From positions 1 to 7,526 of the forward strand of contig JANXTN010000240.1 in NCBI GenBank assembly GCA_025352435.1: a DNA stretch of 7,526 nucleotides. The letters are read 5' to 3'. Both the position numbers and the translations under genes were made by a program. The DNA is from Ferruginibacter sp. (GTDB taxonomy: Bacteria > Bacteroidota > Bacteroidia > Chitinophagales > Chitinophagaceae). The notes below the pieces were generated by a model, which saw only the letters and a program-made list of their open reading frames with translations, ran no database searches and had not been told where the DNA came from. Each line of letters opens with the position of its first letter. Position 1 is the first letter of the stretch. This document shows positions 1 through 7,292 of the stretch, piece by piece.

Positions 1-1028
1 GTAAAAAAGATATTGTTTCCCTTACAAGACATAGGCGGTTTGAAACAAAACTTGGTGAGAGAATTCAGTTTTTGGCGAAGGGAGAATGGCCCGAAGTGTT
101 GTACGAAAATGATGCAAAGTACGTATTGGTAGGCATTCCCGAAGATATCGGTGTAAAGGCAAACCATGGTACAGGTGGAGCTGATTCAAACTGGTATCCC
201 TTTTTACATGCTTTTTTAAATGTACAAAGTAATGATTTTTGCAGTGGCGAAGATGTTTTACTTCTAGGCAATTTTGACTTTGGTGATATTAAATACCTCA
301 TTGAAAATAATGCTTATAATGAGGATGAAAAAATAGACGCTTATCGCCACGCAGTAAATACCATAGATGATGAAGTGGAAACGATTGTAAAATTAATTTC
401 CGCTTCGGGAAAAATTCCGGTGGTGATTGGTGGCGGGCATAACAATGCATATGCATTGCTGAAGGGCACTGCAAAAGGCCTTTTAAAAAAGGGCATGGTG
501 CCTATTGCACAAATGAATGCTATTAATTTAGATGCCCATTCTGATTATAGAACTATGGAAGGAAGGCATAGTGGCAATGGATTTAGATATGCAGAATCCG
601 ATGGGTATCTTGGTAAATACAGCATTGTTGGTCTTCACGAAAATTATATACCACAAAATGTGTTGGTAGATGTTTTGTCAAATCCTTTCATTCAATACAC
701 ATCCTATGAGGATATTTTTTTGAGAGAAAAGAAAAGCTTTATTCAGGCGGTAGGACAAGCAGTAGATTTTACACATGATAATTATACGGGTGTTGATCTG
801 GATGTAGATTGTATACAGCATGCATTGTGTAGTGCACATTCGCCTGCAGGAATAAGTTTGTTATTGGCAAGGCAATTTATTACCTACACTGCACGGCATT
901 CCAAAGCTGTGTACTTACACATATGTGAGGGTGCTGCGCAATTGGCGGATGGTAGAAAAGATGACACCACAGGAAAACTTATCAGTTATTTAGTAAGTGA
1001 TTTCATAAAAGGAATGAACGAACGTTAA
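1..1028 (+). CDS. Arginase/formimidoylglutamase-family ureohydrolase, 5' end cut by window
   Basis: The reading frame is open from the left edge (first full codon at 3) with no stop, so the TTG at 72 is probably internal. The 23 codons before it (ending KLGERIQF) read like real protein. Numbering from 72, the binuclear metal site of the ureohydrolase fold is visible: GGGH at 120-123, DAHSD at 154-158 and DLDVD at 242-246, with ICEGA at 284-288 near the end. Family members hydrolyse guanidino or formimino groups (arginine, agmatine, formimidoylglutamate) using two Mn ions in the cytoplasm. GGGHN replaces the classical GGDHS, and the usual DP after the third aspartate motif is missing. This resembles the divergent Bacteroidota group often annotated as formimidoylglutamase or arginase. 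No histidine-degradation genes lie nearby, so the substrate is uncertain. The family call is firm; the substrate is inference. The next gene starts 29 nt downstream, suggesting an operon. Confidence 0.88.
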   Translation, partial: KKDIVSLTRHRRFETKLGERIQFLAKGEWPEVLYENDAKYVLVGIPEDIGVKANHGTGGADSNWYPFLHAFLNVQSNDFCSGEDVLLLGNFDFGDIKYLIENNAYNEDEKIDAYRHAVNTIDDEVETIVKLISASGKIPVVIGGGHNNAYALLKGTAKGLLKKGMVPIAQMNAINLDAHSDYRTMEGRHSGNGFRYAESDGYLGKYSIVGLHENYIPQNVLVDVLSNPFIQYTSYEDIFLREKKSFIQAVGQAVDFTHDNYTGVDLDVDCIQHALCSAHSPAGISLLLARQFITYTARHSKAVYLHICEGAAQLADGRKDDTTGKLISYLVSDFIKGMNER

Positions 1029-1057
1029 TAATCATTTGAATTAAACCCAAGTATCAA

Positions 1058-1624
1058 ATGACAAAAACTGAAATAAGAAAATTACTCAGACAAAAAAGAA
1101 TGGATTTACCACCGAATGAAAAAGATCGGTTAGAAGATTTGATGCTGATACAATTTCAAAGCCTCCATTTAGATATTCCGGATACTATCATGACCTTTTC
1201 TCCAATAGAAAATTACAACGAATACAATCCAATTTTAATAGAAGAATATTGTTTTTTTAAAAATCCTGCCGCCATCTTAATTTATCCGGTTACAAATTTT
1301 AAAGAAAATAGTTTAATTCCCGTTGCCACAAAAGAGGACACCATTTTTGAAGTGAACGATTACAATATAAATGAACCCGTAAATGGTGAACCGTTACTTT
1401 CAATATCTATACAATTAATGTTGGTTCCCTTGCTTGCTTTTAATGAGAATGGCTACAGAGTGGGTTATGGCAAAGGATTTTACGATAAGTTAATTGCTGA
1501 CTGTAGCCACAAAATGGTAAAAATTGGGTTCAGTTTTTTTGAACATGTAGAGATAGAAGATATACATGAATTAGATAAAAAACTGGATTATTGCATAACG
1601 CCACTTAAAATTTATCAGTTTTAA
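1058..1624 (+). CDS. 5-formyltetrahydrofolate cyclo-ligase (5,10-methenyl-THF synthetase)
   Basis: This cytoplasmic enzyme converts 5-formyltetrahydrofolate to 5,10-methenyltetrahydrofolate with ATP hydrolysis, recycling a storage folate into the active one-carbon pool. The 188-residue length is normal for the family. The N-terminal basic helix (KTEIRKLLRQKR, residues 3-14) matches the family's start. The signature is at residues 123-144: VPLLAF, then NGYRVGYGKGFYDK, corresponding to the family's glycine-rich nucleotide/substrate loop ending in YD. A C-terminal segment around 170-181 (HELDKKLDYCIT) matches the conserved HD..D..iT region. The ATG at 1058 follows the ureohydrolase stop by 29 nt with no clear Shine-Dalgarno sequence, as is common in Bacteroidota. 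lpxK follows after 12 nt, so co-transcription is likely. Also known as ygfA/fau or MTHFS in other organisms. No anomalies seen. Confidence 0.95.
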   Translation: MTKTEIRKLLRQKRMDLPPNEKDRLEDLMLIQFQSLHLDIPDTIMTFSPIENYNEYNPILIEEYCFFKNPAAILIYPVTNFKENSLIPVATKEDTIFEVNDYNINEPVNGEPLLSISIQLMLVPLLAFNENGYRVGYGKGFYDKLIADCSHKMVKIGFSFFEHVEIEDIHELDKKLDYCITPLKIYQF

Positions 1625-1636
1625 AAAACATTTAGT

Positions 1637-2695
1637 TTGCTAAAAAGTTTTAGATTCTTATTGTTTCCCTTTTCACTTCTTTACGGTGCTATTATTTTGC
1701 TTCGTAATTATTTGTTCGATAAAAAAATATTGAAATCAGCATCGTTTAATTTTCCCTTAATATGTGTAGGCAATATTGCTATAGGCGGCACGGGCAAAAC
1801 ACCCATGACAGAATACTTAATAGAATTATTGCAAACAAAATATGAGGTTGCTACGCTAAGCAGGGGTTATAAAAGAAAGACGAAAGGCTTTGCCATAGCG
1901 AATGCTCAGACTACCGCTTTAGAAATTGGCGATGAGCCAATGCAATTCCACGAAAAATTCCCGAAAGTTACCGTTGCAGTAGGGGAGGAGCGATTTGAAG
2001 CTATACCCCAAATTTTACATGACAGACCCGAAACAGAAGTCATAATTTTAGATGATGCATTTCAACACAGAAGTGTAAATGCGGGGCTTAATATTTTATT
2101 GACCGAATACAATAATTTATATACCCGAGATTTTATGGTACCCGCGGGAGATCTAAGGGATGTAAAGTTTAGCAGCAAAAGGGCAAATATTATTATCGTT
2201 ACAAAATGCCCTGAAAAAATTGATGAAGAAGAAAAATTATCCATAGAAAAGGAGTTAAACTTATTACCAAAACAAAAATTGTTTTTTTCTAAGATCGTAT
2301 ACGATGTGCCCTATCATATTTTTAATAAAACAAAATATCCAATGAGTGACAGAACAGATCTGTTGCTCATAACAGGAATTGCTAATCCGAAACCAATGAA
2401 ATCCTTTTTGGCTGAGCACGTTCATAGTTTTGATATGCTCAACTACCCTGATCACCATATTTTTTCCAGCACAGATTTAAAAGATATTCTTAAACATTTT
2501 GATAAAATAAATTCAACTGGTAAGATTATCCTGACAACAGAAAAGGACGCCGTAAGATTACAAAAATTTGAAAAAGAATTGGCGGAGCTTCCAATTTATG
2601 CATTACCTGTAAAACTGCATTTGATGTTTAATGAAGAATTGCTTTTCAACAAGCAGATTGTTGACTTTGTAGCACAGTTTAAAACCAACATTTAA
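1637..2695 (+). CDS. lpxK: Tetraacyldisaccharide 4'-kinase (lipid A biosynthesis)
   Basis: LpxK phosphorylates the 4' position of the tetraacyldisaccharide-1-phosphate precursor to make lipid IVA at the inner face of the cytoplasmic membrane. The N-terminus carries a hydrophobic, membrane-associated helix (about residues 5-24) followed by the family's RNYLFDK stretch. The Walker A loop GNIAIGGTGKTP is at 45-56, SRGYKRK at 75-81, GDEP at 98-101, LDDAFQHR at 138-145, PAGDLRD at 169-175, YPDHHIFS at 270-277 and TTEKDAVRL at 300-308, all expected in order. Length (352) is normal. The start is TTG: the previous gene's stop at 1622 is in the same frame, and the next in-frame ATG (residue 57) would lose the Walker loop, so TTG at 1637 is the only start that keeps the domain. 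Spacing of 12 nt from the cyclo-ligase gene implies translation from one transcript. Confidence 0.95.
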   Translation: MLKSFRFLLFPFSLLYGAIILLRNYLFDKKILKSASFNFPLICVGNIAIGGTGKTPMTEYLIELLQTKYEVATLSRGYKRKTKGFAIANAQTTALEIGDEPMQFHEKFPKVTVAVGEERFEAIPQILHDRPETEVIILDDAFQHRSVNAGLNILLTEYNNLYTRDFMVPAGDLRDVKFSSKRANIIIVTKCPEKIDEEEKLSIEKELNLLPKQKLFFSKIVYDVPYHIFNKTKYPMSDRTDLLLITGIANPKPMKSFLAEHVHSFDMLNYPDHHIFSSTDLKDILKHFDKINSTGKIILTTEKDAVRLQKFEKELAELPIYALPVKLHLMFNEELLFNKQIVDFVAQFKTNI

Positions 2696-2755
2696 ATCTG
2701 GTTGGTATTTCCCTCTGAATTTGATAAACGGTATCTACGATAATTTACGTATGCT

Positions 2756-2763
2756 TAATTTTG
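2756..2763 (+). promoter_or_regulatory. Bacteroidota-type -7 promoter element for the outer-membrane protein gene
   Basis: TAATTTTG matches the Bacteroidota housekeeping -7 consensus TAnnTTTG exactly. It lies 29 nt before the preferred ATG at 2793, so transcription would begin near 2768-2772 and leave a short leader. I see no TTG at the usual 17-23 nt spacing upstream (the nearest, at 2721, is 32 nt away), so the -33 half is poor. The element overlaps codons that would be coding if the TTG at 2721 or the ATG at 2751 were used, which supports the start at 2793. Predicted from pattern only. Confidence 0.5.
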
Positions 2764-2792
2764 TGTATCATTTTATCAAGCCATATCAAACT

Positions 2793-5585
2793 ATGAAATT
2801 TGTTTTTACATTATTCACACTCATATCTGCTTTTACCGCTACTGCCCAGCAAACTATATCAGTCAGTGGTAACATTAAAACAGCCGAAGGTAAAGCGCTG
2901 AACAAAGCATCTGTTTCGCTCTATTACTCCGGTATAAAGGATACGCTAAAAACGTTTACTAACGAAAAAGGCAACTATGTTTTTGATAGAGTACCTGCAA
3001 AGAATGTGACAATAGGAATATCTTACATTGGCTATAAAAAATTTGTAGATAATTACGATTTATCTAAAGCTAACGGGGATGTTGTAAATAATGAAGTGAT
3101 CATGACAACCGGAGATTATACTCTAGAAACCGTAACCATTGCATCATCCAGAATACAGATCAAGGAAGATACGGTTTCTTATAAAGTTGATAGCACCATG
3201 TTTCGTAAGAATGATAATGTGGAGGAAGTGCTTAAAAAATTACCTGGTGTAGAAGTGGATAAAGATGGTAAAGTGACGGCTCAGGGTAAAGAGGTAACTA
3301 AGGTAAAAGTTAATGGTAAAGAATTTTTTGGAGGAGATGTAAAGACTGCAACTCGTCAGTTGAATGCAGACATGGTAGATAGAATTCAAATTGTTGATGA
3401 CTATGGTGACCAATCAGCATTTACAGGAATAAAAGATGGCGACCCGACAAAGACTTTAAATATTCAACTTAAGAAAGATAAAAACAAGGGGTACTTTGGA
3501 AATGTGACAGTGGGTGGCGGAACAGATAAAAGATACCTCACTTCTCTAAGCCTTAACCGTTTTAACAATAGCCAACAGATTTCTGTGACGGGCAATTGGA
3601 ATAATACGAATGCAAATCTTTTTGATTTTTCAAGAATACCCGGCGGAATGGGGGCAATAGCGGGCGGCATGGTAAGGAGTTTTGGAGGTAGCGCAGGTTC
3701 TCCCTTCGGAAATTTTGGGAACAGCGATGGAGTAGGGGTTACAAGAACGTTGGGCTTCAACTACAGAGAAGATCTTTCGGCCAAACTGAGCATGTACGGC
3801 AGCTACAGTTTTTCTGAAAAAAATAATACCGTCTTGAACGATATTAATCAGCAAAACATTCAGAGAGATAGTGTTCGCATTAACCAACAAAAAACAAATG
3901 ATTACTCCATTACAGACAATCATCGTTTTTCTTTTAACGTGGAATATAAAATAGATTCTTTCAATTACATCAAACTAAACCCCGGCGTGACTTACAAAAA
4001 ATTGAGTGATTCCTACAGATCAGACTTTACCTATTTTGATCCAAAAGGTGGTATAAGTAACCAGGGTTTCAATGCCGACAATAATTATTCATCTACGCCT
4101 AATTTTACCGGAAATATTTTGTTCAATCACCGTTTTCATAAAAAGGGAAGAACACTTTCTTTAAATTTAAACGCAGGCCAATCTTCCACAGAGGCTAATG
4201 ACGATATAAATAATACGACACTTTTTTATAACAATGGCTTCCCGGTTTTAAATTCATTCATAAACCAAAATGTAACGCAGGATAACCAAAACCATAATTA
4301 CGGAATAAGTGCATCTTTTAATGAGCAACTATCGAAAAAGCGTTCGCTTGAATTTAACTATGCTTACAATAAAAGGTTTATCGGGAATGACAAAGAAACC
4401 TTTGATTTAACAAACAATGGCAAAACAATGGTAGATAGTTTGTCTAACATTTATGAAAATATTTATACTACTAATAAATTTGGAATTAACTTTAGAACGA
4501 CAGAAAAAAAATACAATTATTCTGTAGGTTTTGCAGTTCAGCCTGCAACAATAGAAAGTAATTCTTTCAGCGGAGCTAAGCTGAAATTCAAACAGGATAT
4601 TGTAAACTATTTTCCTGTTGTAAGATTTGCCTATAATTTTTCAAAAAGCAAATCTTTTAACCTGAACTACAACGGAAGCTCCTCACAGCCTACGTACCAA
4701 CAGTTACAGCCGATCTATGACTTTTCAAACAGACAAAATATTATTTTAGGAAATCCTGATTTACGTCCTGAGTTTACAAACACATTTAGTATGCGTTTTA
4801 ATAAGTTTGATTTTATTAGTGGCAATGTTTTCTTCAGCAATATAAGTGCGTCCTTTGTAAAGGATAAAATTGTAAACAATGTTTTACAAAAAGGATTCGG
4901 TTTACAGGAAACTCGATACCTTAATACTGATGGCTATTACAACTTAAATGCATTTTACACCTACTCAAAGCCAATTAAAAGCAGGAAGTATGTTTTTAAT
5001 TATGGTGGAACTGTAAACTATAACAACAATATTTCATTCTTAAATTTTGAAAAAAATAGGGGTCAAAACTGGATTGTAAGTCAGCGTTTATCTATGGATT
5101 ATAAATTAAAAAAATGGCTCGAAACGAGTGGTGGAGTTAGTTATACTTTAAATGACAATAAAACCTCTTTAACTCCTACTGCAAATAGTAGTATTAAAGC
5201 TATTAACCTTACACATTCTTCAAGATTGTTCTTTAAAAATGATTTTATTTTGAGCTATGATTTAGAGAAAAATATAAATAAAGGATATACAAACAATGTC
5301 GTAGCAAATCCGTTCATCATTAATGCATCGTTGGAAAAACAATTGCTAAAAAAGAAAAATGCATCTCTTAAGTTGCAAGCTTTTGACCTGCTCAACGAAA
5401 ATACTAATGTAAACAGATCGGTTACTGCCTACTCAATAACTGATACAAAGACCAACAGACTACAAAGATATTTTATGTTGAGTTTTATCTTTCGTTTCAG
5501 CAAATTTGATGGCAGTAAAGCAGGGGCTGCAATGCCAATGGGCCAAGGCGGTGGTATGCGTGTGATGGGCGGACCGGGATTTTGA
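2793..5585 (+). CDS. TonB-dependent receptor-like outer membrane beta-barrel protein
   Basis: A 930-residue outer-membrane protein. From the ATG at 2793 it has a signal peptide (MKFVFTLFTLISAFTATA, likely cut after A18 before QQ). A carboxypeptidase-regulatory-like/CNA-B-type beta-sandwich spans about 21-110 (SVSGNIKTAEGKALNKASVS, then FTNEKGNYVFDRVP and GISYIGYK). A plug-like domain spans about 122-230 (KEDTVSYKVDS, VEEVLKKLPGVEVDKDGKV, KVKVNGKEFFGGD), followed by a long Asn/Tyr/Ser-rich beta-barrel to about 905 that ends in FIFRFSKF. The tail (906-930) is rich in Gly and Met and ends GGPGF, as in many Bacteroidota barrels of this group. The frame extends upstream to TTG 2721, but that extension would bury the signal peptide. 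No SusD-like lipoprotein, anti-sigma factor or enzyme is adjacent, so it is not a typical SusCD locus and its ligand cannot be inferred. No clear TonB box was recognised. It probably has its own promoter. Confidence 0.9.
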   Translation: MKFVFTLFTLISAFTATAQQTISVSGNIKTAEGKALNKASVSLYYSGIKDTLKTFTNEKGNYVFDRVPAKNVTIGISYIGYKKFVDNYDLSKANGDVVNNEVIMTTGDYTLETVTIASSRIQIKEDTVSYKVDSTMFRKNDNVEEVLKKLPGVEVDKDGKVTAQGKEVTKVKVNGKEFFGGDVKTATRQLNADMVDRIQIVDDYGDQSAFTGIKDGDPTKTLNIQLKKDKNKGYFGNVTVGGGTDKRYLTSLSLNRFNNSQQISVTGNWNNTNANLFDFSRIPGGMGAIAGGMVRSFGGSAGSPFGNFGNSDGVGVTRTLGFNYREDLSAKLSMYGSYSFSEKNNTVLNDINQQNIQRDSVRINQQKTNDYSITDNHRFSFNVEYKIDSFNYIKLNPGVTYKKLSDSYRSDFTYFDPKGGISNQGFNADNNYSSTPNFTGNILFNHRFHKKGRTLSLNLNAGQSSTEANDDINNTTLFYNNGFPVLNSFINQNVTQDNQNHNYGISASFNEQLSKKRSLEFNYAYNKRFIGNDKETFDLTNNGKTMVDSLSNIYENIYTTNKFGINFRTTEKKYNYSVGFAVQPATIESNSFSGAKLKFKQDIVNYFPVVRFAYNFSKSKSFNLNYNGSSSQPTYQQLQPIYDFSNRQNIILGNPDLRPEFTNTFSMRFNKFDFISGNVFFSNISASFVKDKIVNNVLQKGFGLQETRYLNTDGYYNLNAFYTYSKPIKSRKYVFNYGGTVNYNNNISFLNFEKNRGQNWIVSQRLSMDYKLKKWLETSGGVSYTLNDNKTSLTPTANSSIKAINLTHSSRLFFKNDFILSYDLEKNINKGYTNNVVANPFIINASLEKQLLKKKNASLKLQAFDLLNENTNVNRSVTAYSITDTKTNRLQRYFMLSFIFRFSKFDGSKAGAAMPMGQGGGMRVMGGPGF

Positions 5586-5591
5586 TGTGAC

Positions 5592-5705
5592 TGGTGAATT
5601 GTGTAATGTGAATAAAAGTATTTTAAAAATATTTTTACTCCCATTTTTTAATACAGTCTTAGGTGGCGTAATCGTCATTGATAATTCACAATTGACAATT
5701 TACCA
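5592..5705. repeat. Imperfect 22-bp inverted repeat between convergent genes
   Basis: Arms 5592-5613 and 5684-5705 match at 18 of 22 positions when one is reverse-complemented. Both are built from AATTGT/TGTGAAT-like words. Between them lies an AT-rich stretch that includes a small hairpin-prone run (AAAAGTATTTT followed by AAAATATTTTT, about 5614-5637). The repeat fills most of the 125-bp gap between the stop codons of the barrel gene and the convergent helicase gene. It could fold in transcripts from either side and help end them, or be a decayed dispersed repeat; words like ATTGACAATT are common in intergenic repeats of this phylum (from memory, unverified). No strong GC-rich intrinsic terminator is present. 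Confidence 0.5.
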
Positions 5706-5710
5706 ACTTA

Positions 5711-7039
5711 CTATTTAGCTACAGCGATCTTCACCTTTTTGTTCTTTATTCTTTCATCTTTTGCAAGCTCAACTACGTTGCCAATTTTAGATTTTCTTAC
5801 AGCAGCAAAGGCTGTAAAATCTTTCACTTCAATTAGACCAATCTCATCTTTTTTGAGGTGACAAACATGCGATAGAAAACCGACAATATCCATTTTATTG
5901 ATTTTATCCTTTTTACCCGCATCAAAAAATAAAGTACTCCATTTCGGTTTTTCAGGGAGAGAAAATTTCTCAGGTAATTCAAACGTTACAGCATCAGTAG
6001 TAATGTAAGCAGGTAGTCTTTCGTCTTCACTCCAAATCACATAAACGTTGCCTGTAGCATTCATTCGTGCCGTTCTGCCATTTCTATGTGTAAATTCTGC
6101 TTCTACATGAGGCAAATGATAATGAACAATGTTTCTAATGTCTGCGATGTCAAGCCCACGGCTTGCAAGGTCTGTTGTTACCAAAATATTGGAGGTTGTA
6201 TTTCTAAATTTCGTTAAGGCAACTTCACGATCCAGTTGCTCCATTCCGCCATGGTAAAATACATTTACAATTCCTTGGTCTGCTAAAAATTCACTCGTTC
6301 TTTCTACAGAATCTCTGTGGTTACAAAATATGATGGTAGAAGTATTGTTGCAATAGCAAACCAATTGTAACAGCGTTTGCAGTTTATCTTTATCGTCGCT
6401 CAACAAAGTATTTATTCGCAGACTTTCATTTTCTGTAGGATTTTCAGACAAAAAATTTAGCGTAACAGGCTCACGCATTTTCACAAACGGAGGAATATCT
6501 ACAGCGTTCGTTGCAGAAGTTAACATGCGTTTTTCAACGTTTGGTAATGAACCAAGAATGAATTGCATTTCTTCTATAAAACCAAGTTCAAGACTTTTAT
6601 CAAATTCATCCAGCACTAAAAATTTTACAAATTCTGTGTCAATATTATTTCGTCTGATATGATCAGCCATTCTGCCAGCCGTACCAATAATTATTGCAGG
6701 CGGTTGCACAAGGTTATTTTCTTCAATTTCTCTTTTATGCCCACCATAGCACGCAGTAATTTTATAGCCAGTTTGCATTTGCTTTAAAACGGATTCAATC
6801 TGTAGTGCGAGTTCTCGGCTTGGTACCAAAATAAGCGCCTGAACTTTTCTGATGTCTGAATCCAGAGAATTTATGATCGGCAGCAAAAAAGCCAAGGTTT
6901 TTCCCGAGCCTGTGGCTGATAATAAAACGATTTGATTGTTTTTTTCAACTGCATCAATGGTTGAAGTTTGCATTTCATTCAGCGTTTTTATCTTCAATCT
7001 GTCAAGGAACTGCTGCAAGTTTGATTCTGATATATTCAT
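5711..7039 (-). CDS. DEAD-box family ATP-dependent RNA helicase with DbpA-like C-terminal RNA-binding domain
   Basis: An RNA-dependent ATPase that unwinds short RNA duplexes, probably in ribosome assembly given its DbpA-like tail. Motifs in order over 442 residues: Q-motif region 11-25, motif I SATGSGKT 41-48, Ia PSRELALQ 73-80, Ib TAGRMADH 120-127, II DEFD 144-147, III TSAT 174-177, IV IIFCN 236-240, V TTDLASRGLDI 288-298, VI HRNGRTAR 318-325. After a linker, residues about 380-442 (KMDIVGFLSHV, then KKDEIGLIEVKDFTAFAAV and IKNKKVKIAVAK) fit the RRM-like domain that directs DbpA/CsdA-type helicases to structured RNA. Motif II reads DEFD rather than DEAD, and motif VI has Ala where Gly is usual; catalytic D, E, Q-site and Arg residues are kept, so it should be active. 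The ATG at 7037-7039 begins the Q-region at the expected distance. It is convergent with the barrel gene. No obvious promoter was found in the 75 bp before the repeat region. Confidence 0.94.
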   Translation of the reverse strand: MNISESNLQQFLDRLKIKTLNEMQTSTIDAVEKNNQIVLLSATGSGKTLAFLLPIINSLDSDIRKVQALILVPSRELALQIESVLKQMQTGYKITACYGGHKREIEENNLVQPPAIIIGTAGRMADHIRRNNIDTEFVKFLVLDEFDKSLELGFIEEMQFILGSLPNVEKRMLTSATNAVDIPPFVKMREPVTLNFLSENPTENESLRINTLLSDDKDKLQTLLQLVCYCNNTSTIIFCNHRDSVERTSEFLADQGIVNVFYHGGMEQLDREVALTKFRNTTSNILVTTDLASRGLDIADIRNIVHYHLPHVEAEFTHRNGRTARMNATGNVYVIWSEDERLPAYITTDAVTFELPEKFSLPEKPKWSTLFFDAGKKDKINKMDIVGFLSHVCHLKKDEIGLIEVKDFTAFAAVRKSKIGNVVELAKDERIKNKKVKIAVAK

Positions 7040-7114
7040 TTTGCGAAGGTAACCTTTTGTAAAGCGTTATAAGTAAAGGCTTATCAAGACAGCAATTTCT
7101 CATAATACTATTAG

Positions 7115-7205
7115 CCTATAATGTATTACGTTATGTTACATAGGTTAGATGTGTGCGGAGGGTATGTTTAGGATAAAAATAAAAAGAAGTTCGGGGCTCA
7201 AAGGC
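7115..7205 (+). repeat. Direct repeat, copy 1 (91 bp)
   Basis: This segment is identical at every base to 7436-7526, an offset of 321 bp. The left boundary is sharp: G at 7114 against T at 7435, with unrelated sequence before it. It begins with a module of about 30 bp (7115-7144) that starts CCTAT and ends ATAGG, then GTTAGAT, a purine-rich GCGGAGGG, and the start of the AT-rich hairpin arm. Absence of any change over 91 bp implies recent duplication, gene conversion, or an assembly effect. Confidence 0.95.
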
Positions 7206-7219
7206 TCTCTGTGAACTTC
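7175..7219 (-). terminator. Terminator-like hairpin, minus strand
   Basis: Read on the minus strand, stem GAAGTTC...GAACTTC (7 bp, 20-nt loop) runs directly into TTTTTATTTTT. It would stop transcription coming from the right of the window toward the helicase gene. The first arm and tract recur in the 321-bp-shifted copy. Predicted from shape only; the loop is rather large. Confidence 0.5.
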
Positions 7220-7242
7220 AGTCCTCCCTTTCACGGACGATT

Positions 7243-7276
7243 AGAAGCTAAATGCTGTAGCTTCTTTTTATTTTTA
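7243..7276 (+). terminator. Terminator-like hairpin, plus strand
   Basis: Stem AGAAGCTA/TAGCTTCT (8 bp) with a 7-nt loop (7251-7257) is followed at once by TTTTATTTTT, the normal shape of an intrinsic terminator. It faces opposite to the minus-strand hairpin 24 bp away. Since no plus-strand gene lies just upstream, it either ends a short RNA from this block or insulates the block from read-through. Confidence 0.55.
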
Positions 7277-7292
7277 TAGCGGAGCTAGTGCG

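Larger units (their letters stand above)
7173..7277. repeat. Perfect 17-bp AT-rich inverted repeat enclosing hairpins
   Basis: The arm ATAAAAATAAAAAGAAG at 7173-7189 is the exact reverse complement of 7261-7277. The 71 bp between the arms contain smaller stems: GAAGTTC/GAACTTC (7186-7192 with 7213-7219, overlapping the outer arm), GTCC/GGAC (7221-7224 with 7235-7238) and AGAAGCTA/TAGCTTCT (7243-7250 with 7258-7265). The A-rich left arm and T-rich right arm give each strand a U-tract after its last hairpin. Confidence 0.85.

Noticed and set aside
65..301. Minus-strand open frame opposite the ureohydrolase
   Set aside because: Overlaps the conserved coding frame, with no domain or ribosome-binding evidence.
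3464..3923. Minus-strand open frames across the barrel gene
   Set aside because: They lie opposite a well-supported gene, lack recognisable domains and read as low-complexity shadows.
5614..5637. Intrinsic terminator after the barrel gene (AAAAGTATTTT/AAAATATTTTT)
   Set aside because: The stem is pure A/T with a mismatch and essentially no loop, too weak to call as a terminator on its own; it is mentioned only within the inverted repeat.
7164..7214. A 16-codon frame (MFRIKIKRSSGLKGSL) after GGAGGG
   Set aside because: Only one nucleotide separates the purine block from the ATG, the frame lies in AT-rich hairpin sequence, and nothing supports translation.
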